64,000 nt of DNA from Gammaproteobacteria bacterium (GTDB lineage Bacteria; Pseudomonadota; Gammaproteobacteria; Steroidobacterales; Steroidobacteraceae). Position 1 is the first letter of the stretch, and the number at the start of each line of letters is the position of its first letter. The position numbers and the translations under genes were made by a program. This document shows, one piece after another, positions 38,003-47,279 of this stretch. The stretch lies in NCBI GenBank assembly GCA_947455595.1, contig CANGOP010000001.1, positions 62,001-126,000 of the forward strand. The letters run 5' to 3'. Under the pieces are notes generated by a model that ran no database searches, was not told where the DNA came from, and worked only from the letters and a program-made list of their open reading frames with translations.

Positions 38003-39508
38003 ATGGACACGCCAGACCGCGCGATTCGTAGTGTCGTCATTGTCGGCGGTGGATCTGCCGGCTGGATGACCGCCGCGGCGCTGGCCAATGCAGCTCCCGT
38101 CGGCTGTGCGGTGACCCTCATTGAGTCGGAGGAAATCGGTACGGTTGGTGTGGGTGAGGCCACGATCCCCCCTATTCGCACCTTCAACCAAATGCTCGGC
38201 ATCGACGAGGCCGAGTTCATGCGCCGAACGAAGGGATCGTTCAAACTCGGCATCCAGTTCGTCAACTGGGGAAAAGAAGGTCACGCCTATTTTCACCCTT
38301 TTGGCACGTTTGGCCGAAATTTCGACACAGTTAGCCTGCACCATTACTGGCTCCAGGCGCGCGAAGCCGGGAAAGCGGGCCCATTGGATGACTACTGCAT
38401 GGCGTGGGCCGCCGCATCCGCAGGGCGCTTTGCGCCACCGGTCCAGGACCCTCGGCACGTCTTATCAACTTACGACTACGCTTACCATTTCGATGCCGGC
38501 CTGTACGCCGCCTTTCTGCGCGACTACGCTGAAAAAAGAAGCGTTATTCGAGTCGAGGGGAAAATTGCCGATGTGGCCCTGTGCGCGAGGAACGGTTTTG
38601 TAGAAAGTGTGACGCTTGAAGACGGTCGTCAATTTGCCGGCGATCTATTCATTGATTGCTCCGGATTTCGAGGCATTTTGATCGAAGGGGCCCTGAAAAC
38701 CGGCTATGAGGACTGGTCGCATTGGCTACCCTGCGATCGAGCCGTCGCAGCTCCCTGTGCAAGCACCCCGGACTTCACACCTTACACACGATCCACGGCA
38801 CGCCAAGCCGGATGGCAGTGGCGTATCCCGCTTCAGCATCGGATTGGTAACGGGCATGTCTACTGCTCGAAATTCATCAGTGATGATGCAGCGGCGGATA
38901 CCCTTATTCAAAATCTCGACGGAACGCCATTGGCTGATCCACGGTTCCTGCGTTTCAACACGGGGCGCCGCAAAAAGATTTGGAACAAGAATGTGATTGC
39001 GATTGGCTTGTCGAGTGGATTTCTCGAGCCGCTCGAATCAACCAGTCTGCATCTGATTCAGGCAGGTATTGCCAAGCTGCTCGCGTTTTTTCCGGATCGC
39101 GATTTCGATCCAATGAACGCTGATGAATTCAATCGAATCGCTCATAGTGAAGTAGAGAGAATCCGCGATTTTCTAATTCTCCACTACCACTTAAATCAGC
39201 GTACCGATAGCGAGTTGTGGAAATACTGCGCCCAAATGTCCGTCCCAGATTCTCTGCAAGACAAAATCAGCCATTTCCGGCGGTACGGTCGATTGATTCA
39301 AAGAGAGTTTGACTTGTTCGGTCAGGCATCGTGGCTGGCGGTGCATATTGGGCAGCTCAATATTCCTGAACGTGTCGATCCACTGCTCCATCACAGAAGC
39401 GTGAATGCGATCGATTGGCTGGCAAAGTTGCGGGAAGCGCTGCAAGGCTCCGCCCGCCAGTTGCCAACCCATCAGGCTTTCATAGATCGATTTTGTAAAG
39501 CGGTCTGA
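38003..39508 (+). CDS. Flavin-dependent tryptophan-halogenase-like protein
   Basis: A 501-residue FAD protein. The dinucleotide-binding motif is [12 protein letters not shown] (about residues 13-24), the Lys equivalent to the catalytic Lys of PrnA is K81 in [11 protein letters not shown], and the halogenase motif WxWxIP is W271-Q-W-R-I-P276. All motifs of an active halogenase are therefore present. The substrate is unknown: there is no secondary-metabolite or peptide-synthetase gene nearby. Genes of this type recur beside TonB receptors in carbohydrate loci. No flavin reductase gene is seen here. ATG 38003 has GAGAGGGG upstream and begins just before the FAD motif. Confidence 0.85.
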   Translation: MDTPDRAIRSVVIVGGGSAGWMTAAALANAAPVGCAVTLIESEEIGTVGVGEATIPPIRTFNQMLGIDEAEFMRRTKGSFKLGIQFVNWGKEGHAYFHPFGTFGRNFDTVSLHHYWLQAREAGKAGPLDDYCMAWAAASAGRFAPPVQDPRHVLSTYDYAYHFDAGLYAAFLRDYAEKRSVIRVEGKIADVALCARNGFVESVTLEDGRQFAGDLFIDCSGFRGILIEGALKTGYEDWSHWLPCDRAVAAPCASTPDFTPYTRSTARQAGWQWRIPLQHRIGNGHVYCSKFISDDAAADTLIQNLDGTPLADPRFLRFNTGRRKKIWNKNVIAIGLSSGFLEPLESTSLHLIQAGIAKLLAFFPDRDFDPMNADEFNRIAHSEVERIRDFLILHYHLNQRTDSELWKYCAQMSVPDSLQDKISHFRRYGRLIQREFDLFGQASWLAVHIGQLNIPERVDPLLHHRSVNAIDWLAKLREALQGSARQLPTHQAFIDRFCKAV

Positions 39509-39543
39509 CGCATTTTTGCGAAGACTTGTAGAGGGGGATTTTC

Positions 39544-41787
39544 ATGGCGAATTACGTTCGAGCGTTTTTCCTTTCGCTGATCTTCGTCTTGCCATTGGCG
39601 CATTCAGAAGTTCAGTCTGTCATTGAAATGCCATCGGCGAAATTTGCGATCGGCGACGACATGGCGCGTGCTGCTCCGGAATTCGACGATAGTCAGTGGG
39701 TGACTCTGTCGACCCTGAAAAACTACGAAAAGCAGGGCTTCGAGAATTACGACGGATATTCTTGGTATCGATTTCACGTCAACATTCCCTCGAGTCTTCG
39801 CACAACGGTGCTGTGGGATCATCGCCTTCGCATTTATCTGTCGAGCGTTGACGACGTCGATCAGACCTTTCTGAACGGAACGAAGATCGGTGAAATGGGT
39901 CAGTTTCCGGACGATTCGCGCGGCTACAGCACGCGCTGGAATGGCATTCGCACGTATTACGTGGACCTCGCCACTAATCTAGTCCGATGGGATGCCGATA
40001 ATGTCATGGCGGTGCGCGTATTCGATGGTTCTGGTGGCGGTGGTTTCTATCGCGACATGCCGACGTTGAGTCTGGCTGAAATCACCGACGGGTTGTCACT
40101 GGATTTGGGTAAGACACAGGTCGCCTACGGGCACGAGCAATTTACAGCGCAGACCTATTGGTCGAACGAATTCCCGGTCGAGCTGGTTGGGCGCATGGAC
40201 TATGAAGTCTACGATTCTGCAGCTGACGCTGTGCTGAGTTCCGGATTCAAGCCCTTAGAGGTCCCTGCAAACGGCTCGGCTCAGGTGCCCATTTCGGCCC
40301 CGCAGCGGGCGGGTATCGAAGTGAGATTTCACTTCCGAGATGCGTCTACGGGGGTTGTGCACCATGAGACGTACCATGCGCCTTACCTGCTGACGCCACC
40401 GGAATCGTTGAAGCCGCGATTAAATGGTGCGAAGGTTTTGGGTGCGCGCCCGGGATCGCCCATTTACTATCGCGTTGCTGCGACCGGCCGGCTTCCGTTG
40501 AAATTGACCGCGACGAAGTTGCCGAAGGGTCTGACGTTTGATGCCGCTGAAGGTGTTATCTCGGGGTCCGTGGCGACACGGGGTGACTATCGCATTCTGC
40601 TCTCTGCCGCTAACGAGCTTGGGCATGCGGAAATGAACCTCTCCCTCAAGGTCGGTGATTCGTTGGCACTGACGCCGCCGATGGGCTGGAACAGCTGGAA
40701 TGCCTATGGGCTGAATGTAAATGCCGATAAGGTCCGTGCCGTTGCCGACGCGTTGGTGTCGAGTGGGCTCGCAGCACATGGCTGGACTTACGTCAATATC
40801 GATGACGGGTGGGAATCAGCCAAGCGCCACGCCGATGGTCGTATTTCAACGAACGCCAAATTCCCAGATATGAAGGGGCTATCGGGCTACCTGCATCAAA
40901 AAGGACTGCGGTTTGGGATTTACTCGTCCCCAGGGCCTGAAACCTGCGGAAAGTTTCTGGGATCGCTGGGTCATGAACGTCAGGATGCCGATGTTTGGGC
41001 CGAGTGGGGCGTTGACTATCTCAAATACGATCTATGCTCCTATGAGTTGACGATGCCGAAGGAACCATCGCTGGCAGACCATCAGAAGCCCTACCAAGTG
41101 ATGCATGACGCCTTGGCAGCCCAGTCGCGGGATATTGTGTTCAGCCTGTGCCAATACGGTAGCAAGGACGTCTGGAAATGGGGCCACGAAGTCGGTGGCA
41201 ATCTGTGGCGAACGACAGGTGACATCGAAGACACCTGGCGCATCGTGAAGGAAATTATCGATTCGCAGAACCGATCAGCTCCTTACGCGCAGCCAGGCCA
41301 CTGGAACGATCCAGACATGCTGGTCGTTGGGGAAGTGGGTTGGGGCGGTGATTTGCATCCGTCGCGAGTCACGCCTGATGAGCAATACACGCATATCAGC
41401 CTTTGGTCGTTGCTTGCGGCGCCGCTGCTCTTGGGGAATGAGCTCACCCATTTGGATCCCTTTACCAAAAACCTACTCACCAACGACGAGGTGCTGGCGA
41501 TTGATCAGGACGTGCTCGGTCATGCGGCGCAGCGCGTCTATCACCAGGATGACTGGGATGTCTGGGTCCGTGAGTTGGCGGATGGGCGTAAGGCGGTGGG
41601 TATCTTTAATTTCGGCAAGGGGTTCCGGCGATTGAACATCGCACAACTCGACCCTGCGCTGGCATTGGATGCCCCAATGCGCGATGTATGGCGACAGCGG
41701 CCGATCGGCAGACTGACGCGGGAATTCGAAGCGGCGGTCCCTGAACACGGCGTTTTGCTGTTAACCGTTGGCTCGGCGCATCATTAA
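39544..41787 (+). CDS. Exported alpha-galactosidase, GH27 family
   Basis: A 747-residue enzyme with a signal peptide (to about residue 21), an N-terminal jelly-roll module (about 40-180), a putative Ig-like domain (about 295-372) and a GH27 TIM barrel from 377 (TPPMGWNSWNAYG). Catalytic residues by family alignment: nucleophile D496 in YLKYDLCSY and acid/base D560 in RTTGDIEDTW; GHWNDPDMLVVG is the conserved later loop. A C-terminal beta domain follows. It releases terminal alpha-galactose from melibiose, raffinose-type sugars or galactomannan side chains, most likely in the periplasm. AGAGGGGG lies six bases before the ATG. Confidence 0.92.
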   Translation: MANYVRAFFLSLIFVLPLAHSEVQSVIEMPSAKFAIGDDMARAAPEFDDSQWVTLSTLKNYEKQGFENYDGYSWYRFHVNIPSSLRTTVLWDHRLRIYLSSVDDVDQTFLNGTKIGEMGQFPDDSRGYSTRWNGIRTYYVDLATNLVRWDADNVMAVRVFDGSGGGGFYRDMPTLSLAEITDGLSLDLGKTQVAYGHEQFTAQTYWSNEFPVELVGRMDYEVYDSAADAVLSSGFKPLEVPANGSAQVPISAPQRAGIEVRFHFRDASTGVVHHETYHAPYLLTPPESLKPRLNGAKVLGARPGSPIYYRVAATGRLPLKLTATKLPKGLTFDAAEGVISGSVATRGDYRILLSAANELGHAEMNLSLKVGDSLALTPPMGWNSWNAYGLNVNADKVRAVADALVSSGLAAHGWTYVNIDDGWESAKRHADGRISTNAKFPDMKGLSGYLHQKGLRFGIYSSPGPETCGKFLGSLGHERQDADVWAEWGVDYLKYDLCSYELTMPKEPSLADHQKPYQVMHDALAAQSRDIVFSLCQYGSKDVWKWGHEVGGNLWRTTGDIEDTWRIVKEIIDSQNRSAPYAQPGHWNDPDMLVVGEVGWGGDLHPSRVTPDEQYTHISLWSLLAAPLLLGNELTHLDPFTKNLLTNDEVLAIDQDVLGHAAQRVYHQDDWDVWVRELADGRKAVGIFNFGKGFRRLNIAQLDPALALDAPMRDVWRQRPIGRLTREFEAAVPEHGVLLLTVGSAHH

Positions 41788-41863
41788 TCCATTATCAGTA
41801 GCGGCTGCCCGTTATGGCCTGTCGGGGCGGCGCCACTAGTCGCACAAGTCAGGGAGAGGTTCT

Positions 41864-43069
41864 ATGCATATGCAAACCGCCGAGATATTTTTGATCGCGA
41901 TGGCGATCATTTTCTCTATACCCTACTTGTTGTGGCGTCTTGGCCGGACGGAATACTACGCACCTCTGGTTGTCGTACAGATTATCGCCGGAATTTTGCT
42001 CGGGCCCGGATTGTTGGGCGCTGTCTTCCCCACCTACTACAGCTTTGTTTTTAATCCCGCGGTCATCCAAGCGTTAAATGGAGTTGCCTGGTGGGCGGTC
42101 ATGCTCTTTGTCATGATCGCCGGATTGGAGCTGGACCTGTCTCAGGTGTGGCAAAACCGCCGAGAGACGGGCGTTACGGCGGGCCTCGCGTTAGGTATTC
42201 CCTTGCTGTGTGGTGCTGGCGTGGCCAGTGCGGCCCTCCTGTTTGACGGATGGAAGGGCGAGGGCGCTGCATCTTGGCAGTTCGTTCTCGGTGTGGGAAT
42301 GTCGTGCGCCGTCACCGCATTGCCAATCCTCGTCCTGCTCATGGAAAAGCTCGGCATTCTTCGCGAGCCCATTGGCCAGCGCATTCTCCGTTACGCAAGC
42401 CTCGACGATCTGGCGATCTGGGGAGTGCTCGCTTTAATTCTGATGGATTGGTCCAGAGTCGGACGCCAGTTAATTTTTATCGCAGCGTTTGTGGCGGCTG
42501 CCTGTGGAATTAGAGCCATCATGCGGAGGATTCAGGAGTCTGACCGCTGGTACGTCGCCCTCATTTGGTTAGCCATCAGTGCCTTTGGCGCGGACTGGTC
42601 GGGTTTGCATTTTATGGTGGGCGCTTTTCTGGCGGGTGCGAGTCTCGACGGTCACTGGTTCAATCGAGATCGCATGGATGCCATGCGCCACAACGTGTTA
42701 CTGGTCCTGATGCCGGTCTTCTTCTTGAGCACAGGGCTGAGGACCGCATGGACCATGGGCGGCAGCAGCGTGTTTCTGTTCGCCGCAGCGATGCTTGCAG
42801 CATCGGTGCTCGGGAAATTGATTGGTACGGGAATCGCAGGTCGTCTACTGGGATGGCAGCGTGGCGAGAGCGGGCTCATTGGCTGGCTGCTGCAAACGAA
42901 AGCACTGATCATGATTATCTTCGCCAACATCTTGCTGGACAAGCAGCTCATCACCAACGCGACATTTACCGCGTTACTGCTGATGGCGGTCGGTAGCACC
43001 ATGTTGACTGTTCCAGTCGTCGCCCCACGTCTGAAAAGGCTGGCGCATTTGATTTCCCGCGACGCGTGA
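41864..43069 (+). CDS. CPA2 family cation/proton antiporter
   Basis: A 401-residue membrane protein with about 12 helices and the Kef/NapA fold: VQIIAGILLGPGLLG, then a paired Asp D181-D182 in RYASLDDLAIWG, and MPVFFLSTGLR. In the CPA2 family a double Asp at this point is typical of electrogenic sodium/proton antiporters such as NapA, whereas Kef potassium systems have Gln-Asp. No nucleotide-binding (TrkA-N) domain follows. It lies between the alpha-galactosidase and the sodium/sugar symporter, so it may restore the sodium gradient used by the latter. Confidence 0.8.
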   Translation: MHMQTAEIFLIAMAIIFSIPYLLWRLGRTEYYAPLVVVQIIAGILLGPGLLGAVFPTYYSFVFNPAVIQALNGVAWWAVMLFVMIAGLELDLSQVWQNRRETGVTAGLALGIPLLCGAGVASAALLFDGWKGEGAASWQFVLGVGMSCAVTALPILVLLMEKLGILREPIGQRILRYASLDDLAIWGVLALILMDWSRVGRQLIFIAAFVAAACGIRAIMRRIQESDRWYVALIWLAISAFGADWSGLHFMVGAFLAGASLDGHWFNRDRMDAMRHNVLLVLMPVFFLSTGLRTAWTMGGSSVFLFAAAMLAASVLGKLIGTGIAGRLLGWQRGESGLIGWLLQTKALIMIIFANILLDKQLITNATFTALLLMAVGSTMLTVPVVAPRLKRLAHLISRDA

Positions 43070-43149
43070 CTATTGCCTGGCAAAGGGATGCGTCGGTGCG
43101 ACGAGTTCGCATTGTGATGCAAAAAAGAACGAATCGTTAGGAGTCTGTT

Positions 43150-44850
43150 GTGATCAAGCTTGAGATGATTGATTGGCTACTGTTAGTCATTTACTTCGGG
43201 TTTGTTCTCGGCATTGGTTGGTGGCTAAAGCGTTCCATACGAACCAGTAACGATTTCTTCCTCTCAGGACGAGCGATTCCGGCGTGGGTGGCCGGATTAG
43301 CCTTTATGTCTGCCAATTTGGGCGCTCAGGAAGTTATCGGCATGGCTGCTTCTGGTGCGAAATATGGGATGGCCACCAGTCATTTTTATTGGGTCGGTGC
43401 CATACCGGCGATGATTTTCCTCGCGATTTTTATGATGCCCTTCTACTACGGGTCTAAAGCGCGTTCGGTCCCGGAGTATCTGCGACTGCGATTCGACGAG
43501 AAAACGCGTGCTTTTAATGCGTTCTCGTTCGCTGTCATGACGATCATGTCATCCGGAATATCCATGTACGCCATGGGCCTGCTGCTCAATTTGCTGCTGG
43601 GTTGGGATTTCAACGTCAGTATGTGGATCTGCGCCGGTATCGTGTTGGTCTACATCTTGCTCGGCGGACTCACCTCAGCGATTTACAACGAGGTTCTGCA
43701 GTTCTTTCTGATCGTTTTTGGATTTGCGCCACTGGTCATTTTGGGCCTCCATGACGTCGGTGGGTGGAATGGCCTACGTCATGGCCTGGAGCGTGTCGCA
43801 TTGGATCAGGGCTATGCGGCGGGTGCGTGGAGTGATTCGTGGCGCTATCTCGGTTCAACAAGTCAAAACCCAATGGGTGTCGAGTGGTTTGGCCTTGTGA
43901 TGGGGCTGGGTTTCGTGCTCTCTTTTGGCTATTGGTGTACGGACTTCTTGATCGTACAGCGAGCAATGGCTGCAGATTCGATGCGGTCTGCGCGGCGCGC
44001 TCCCCTTGTGGCGGCCGTTCCGAAAATGCTCTTTCCGTTCCTTGTGATCGTGCCGGGAATGATCGCGATTTCACTGGTACACAGCGGTGGGTCTCTGTCA
44101 TTGCCAACGAAATTAGATGGCAGTCCGAATTACGACCTGGTGATTCCCGTTATGTTGGGGCACTACTTCCCGAATGGACTTTTGGGGCTGGGCTTAACCG
44201 CACTCATCGCGAGTTTTATGTCTGGAATGGCGGGGAATGTCACCGCCTTTAATACCGTTTGGACGAACGATATTTATCAGCCCTATCTGCGACCCAACGC
44301 AACGGATGCTGGATTGCTCTGGATGGGCCGTGCGGCCACCGCAGTCGGCGTTTTGTTGTCGCTGGCGGCCGCGTACCTAGCCGCTAGTTTCAACAACATC
44401 ATGGACGTCTTGCAACTCGTCTTTGCCTTTATTAATGCACCGCTCTTTGCAACCTTTTTGCTGGGCATGTTCTGGCGCAGAGCCAATGGGCACGGTGCGT
44501 TTTACGGTCTGGTGGCAGGTACGGCATGCGCCGCGATTCACCACGGCTTAACAATTCCAGCTCACGCTCTCTCCGGCATCAAAGGCGGATGGCTGGCGAT
44601 GCTGCACCAGTACCCGAGCGAGATGGCGCAGAACTTCTGGACGGCCATCTTCGCCTTTTCCGGCTGCTTTTCTGTAACGGCGCTAGTGAGTTTGATGACG
44701 CACGTTCCCGACCGGGGCGCTCTACGCGGATTGGTGTACTCGGAGACACCGCGCATCGCTGAAACAGGTGGTTCGTGGCTCACGCGTACGGCGACGCTCG
44801 GCTGCATCGCATTGGCAGCAGCCGTGATCTTAAACTGGATGTTCTGGTAA
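43150..44850 (+). CDS. Sodium/solute symporter, SGLT-like sugar transporter
   Basis: A 566-residue, about 14-helix SSS-family protein. The N terminus MIDWLLLVIYFGFVLGIG, DFFLSGRAIPAWVAGLAF, SANLGAQEVIGMA and GGLTSAIYNEVLQFF are typical of the SGLT branch that carries galactose or glucose with sodium. GTG start with GGAG seven bases upstream. It is followed at 11 bases by a small membrane protein and then galK-galT, so galactose is the best guess for its substrate. Confidence 0.88.
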   Translation: MIKLEMIDWLLLVIYFGFVLGIGWWLKRSIRTSNDFFLSGRAIPAWVAGLAFMSANLGAQEVIGMAASGAKYGMATSHFYWVGAIPAMIFLAIFMMPFYYGSKARSVPEYLRLRFDEKTRAFNAFSFAVMTIMSSGISMYAMGLLLNLLLGWDFNVSMWICAGIVLVYILLGGLTSAIYNEVLQFFLIVFGFAPLVILGLHDVGGWNGLRHGLERVALDQGYAAGAWSDSWRYLGSTSQNPMGVEWFGLVMGLGFVLSFGYWCTDFLIVQRAMAADSMRSARRAPLVAAVPKMLFPFLVIVPGMIAISLVHSGGSLSLPTKLDGSPNYDLVIPVMLGHYFPNGLLGLGLTALIASFMSGMAGNVTAFNTVWTNDIYQPYLRPNATDAGLLWMGRAATAVGVLLSLAAAYLAASFNNIMDVLQLVFAFINAPLFATFLLGMFWRRANGHGAFYGLVAGTACAAIHHGLTIPAHALSGIKGGWLAMLHQYPSEMAQNFWTAIFAFSGCFSVTALVSLMTHVPDRGALRGLVYSETPRIAETGGSWLTRTATLGCIALAAAVILNWMFW

Positions 44851-44861
44851 GGAGCGGCGAT

Positions 44862-45059
44862 ATGAAATTGGATATTCGTTGGCCCATCGGCATCCTGTTT
44901 CTCCTCTTCGGCGCTCTGATCGCCGGATACGGTCTGCTTGCTCAACCGGCCGGAGTCGGAGGAGATTCCCTCAACATTGATCTCATGTGGGGCGTCGTGC
45001 TTGCCGTGTTTGGTGCCGTGATGGCGAGTCTTGCTGCGGTATCTGGACGACGTCCCTGA
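44862..45059 (+). CDS. Small two-helix membrane protein between symporter and galK
   Basis: A 65-residue protein, not recognised as a named family. It has two hydrophobic segments (IGILFLLFGALIAGYGLLA and LMWGVVLAVFGAVMASLAAV) joined by a short polar link (QPAGVGGDSLNID), and a basic C terminus (SGRRP). AAGGAG lies seven bases before the ATG. The stop overlaps the galK start as TGATG, and the symporter gene ends 11 bases upstream. The tight linkage suggests an accessory subunit of the symporter or a regulator of it, but this is inference. Confidence 0.6.
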   Translation: MKLDIRWPIGILFLLFGALIAGYGLLAQPAGVGGDSLNIDLMWGVVLAVFGAVMASLAAVSGRRP

Positions 45060-46258
45060 TGGAGCGGATGGCTCGAGCCGCCTTGATGCGGCAGGCTCTT
45101 GTCGACCGTCTCGGGGATCCGGGGAAGAGCGCTCGACTGTTTCGTGCGCCGGGTCGGGTAAATCTGATTGGCGAGCACACGGACTATAACGATGGTCTCG
45201 TGATGCCGATGGCGATCGGAATGGACTCGTGGGTTCTGATGAGTCCACGGGACGACGACCAGCTGGCCATCCATTCGGTCAATGTCGATGAATCGACTCT
45301 TTATCAGCTAGGTGAGGAGCGAAGCGCAGATGCCCGCAACGGACTGCATTGGAGTCAGTACGTGATTGGAGTGGCGGAAAGTCTTCGATCGGCTGGATAT
45401 CCAATTCGCGGTGCCAATCTCGTGATTCACGGCAATGTTCCAATCGGCTCTGGGCTGAGCTCCTCTGCATCGCTGGAAGTCTCTGTCGCGATCGCGCTGA
45501 TCGGGCGACTCACTGACCAAGCGCCCCCTTCGCTGGAAATCGCGCAATTATGTCAGCGGGCTGAGAATGAGTACGTGGGCGCTCGGTGCGGGATCATGGA
45601 TCAGTTCGTATCGGTGCATGGCACGCAGGATCATGCCGTCATGTTGGATTGCCGTACGTTTGGTTATTCGTTAGTGCCATTGCGTTTTGATGCCACGCCG
45701 ATGTCAGTGCTTATTTGCAATACGATGGTCCGGCATCAGCTTGCGGGCGGGGAATACAACCGGCGGCGTCAGGAATGTGAAGAAGCCGTGCAAATTATCG
45801 CGAGCGCGCATCCGGACATCCGGTCCTTGCGGGATGTCACCGTGGAGATGCTGGACAACAGTCAACGCGAATTGGGTTCATGGCGTTACCGGCGTGCGCG
45901 GCACGTCGTCACTGAAAATGATCGCGTTCACCAACTGGCGTCGGCATTGACCGACGGGAACTTCAAGTTGATTGGCGAGGCAATGCGCGCGTCCCATCAA
46001 AGCCTCCGCGATGACTATTCTGTGAGCTGTCAGGAATTGGACGAGATGGTGGCAGCCGCTTCTGATCTTGCTGGTGTCGTCGGTTCTCGAATGACGGGGG
46101 GAGGATTTGGTGGCTGTACGGTCAATTTGGTAGAGAAAGCGGCGCTGCCTGTGATTTGCTCTGAAATTCAGGAGCAATACCGTTCAAAAACGGGTGTTTC
46201 ACCGGAATTTTATGTGTGCGATGCCGCGCAGGGTGCTGGAGAGATCTATGACTGTTGA
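45059..46258 (+). CDS. galK: Galactokinase
   Basis: A 399-residue GHMP kinase. Signatures: APGRVNLIGEHTDYNDGLVM near the N terminus, the ATP loop PIGSGLSSSASLEV, and MTGGGFGGCTVN near the C terminus. It phosphorylates galactose at C1, the entry to the Leloir pathway. The ATG at 45059 overlaps the stop of the small membrane protein (TGATG); ATG 45068 is another option. The galT start lies within its last codons, so the two enzymes are coupled. Confidence 0.94.
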   Translation: MERMARAALMRQALVDRLGDPGKSARLFRAPGRVNLIGEHTDYNDGLVMPMAIGMDSWVLMSPRDDDQLAIHSVNVDESTLYQLGEERSADARNGLHWSQYVIGVAESLRSAGYPIRGANLVIHGNVPIGSGLSSSASLEVSVAIALIGRLTDQAPPSLEIAQLCQRAENEYVGARCGIMDQFVSVHGTQDHAVMLDCRTFGYSLVPLRFDATPMSVLICNTMVRHQLAGGEYNRRRQECEEAVQIIASAHPDIRSLRDVTVEMLDNSQRELGSWRYRRARHVVTENDRVHQLASALTDGNFKLIGEAMRASHQSLRDDYSVSCQELDEMVAAASDLAGVVGSRMTGGGFGGCTVNLVEKAALPVICSEIQEQYRSKTGVSPEFYVCDAAQGAGEIYDC

Positions 46259-47279
46259 AGAGTCGAGCTTGCTTGCCGGTGTGCATCGTCGCCGCAATCT
46301 TCTGACCAATGAGTGGGTGCTCGTGTCGCCCCATCGAACACAACGGCCGTGGCAGGGACAGATCGAAAAACTGGACGCCATCACGCTGCCTGAACACGAT
46401 CCTAACTGCTATCTGTGTCCCGGGAATGTGCGAGCGGGAGGGATTCAAAATCCCGTTTATGCCGACACTTTTGTATTTGATAACGATTTTGCGGCGCTTC
46501 GACCGGAGCCGATGATGAGCGCCGGCTATCGCAGAGGACTCTTAGAAGCCGAAGCAGAGTCTGGGCTGTGTCGAGTGCTGTGTTATTCCCCGTCGCATCA
46601 TCTCACGCTCGGGCAAATGCAGCCCGCCGCGATTCGGTCGGTGATTGAAACATGGGCGGCTGAATATGCGCATCTCGGAGCCCAGGGTGATATCGGTGCC
46701 GTTACCATTTTTGAAAATCGCGGCGCCATGATGGGGGCAAGCAGCCCGCATCCGCACGGACAGATCTGGGCGAATCGGACCGTTCCGAATGAGCTGTCTC
46801 GAGAAGTTCGTAACCAAGAAGCCTATTTCCAGGAGACGGGGAAATGTCTGCTGTGTGATTACGTGGCAACTGAAATTGCTGAGCGAGAACGGCTCGTCAT
46901 TGAAAATGACCACTTCGTTGTGGTGGTTCCTTTTTGGGCGACTTGGCCCTTCGAAACGCTACTTTTGCCGAGAAATCATCACGCGACACTTTCGGCGCTC
47001 AGTACCGACGAGCTGGAGGCAATGGCCGATGTTCTAAAGAAAGTAAACGTCTGTTATGACGCTTTATTCAAGAACCCTTTTCCGTACACCATGGGGTTGC
47101 ACCTGCCCCCTACGGATGGAGGGCGCCATCCGAGTTTTCATTTTCATGCGCACTACTTTCCGCCGTTGCTGCGCTCCGCATCGATCAGGAAATTTATGGT
47201 GGGGTACGAGATGCTGGCGGGTCCTCAGCGTGATCTCACGCCCGAAACTGCCGCAGAGCGGCTCCGATCGACGATTTAG
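46248..47279 (+). CDS. galT: Galactose-1-phosphate uridylyltransferase
   Basis: A 343-residue HIT-superfamily enzyme. The nucleophilic His is in GASSPHPHGQIWA; zinc ligands come from YLCPGN and the HPSFHFHAHYFPP region. It swaps UMP between UDP-glucose and galactose-1-phosphate. The ATG at 46248 lies ten bases inside galK, with GGAGAG just upstream. UDP-glucose must be regenerated by a GalE encoded elsewhere. Its stop abuts the convergent sugar-kinase gene with no gap. Confidence 0.94.
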   Translation: MTVEESSLLAGVHRRRNLLTNEWVLVSPHRTQRPWQGQIEKLDAITLPEHDPNCYLCPGNVRAGGIQNPVYADTFVFDNDFAALRPEPMMSAGYRRGLLEAEAESGLCRVLCYSPSHHLTLGQMQPAAIRSVIETWAAEYAHLGAQGDIGAVTIFENRGAMMGASSPHPHGQIWANRTVPNELSREVRNQEAYFQETGKCLLCDYVATEIAERERLVIENDHFVVVVPFWATWPFETLLLPRNHHATLSALSTDELEAMADVLKKVNVCYDALFKNPFPYTMGLHLPPTDGGRHPSFHFHAHYFPPLLRSASIRKFMVGYEMLAGPQRDLTPETAAERLRSTI

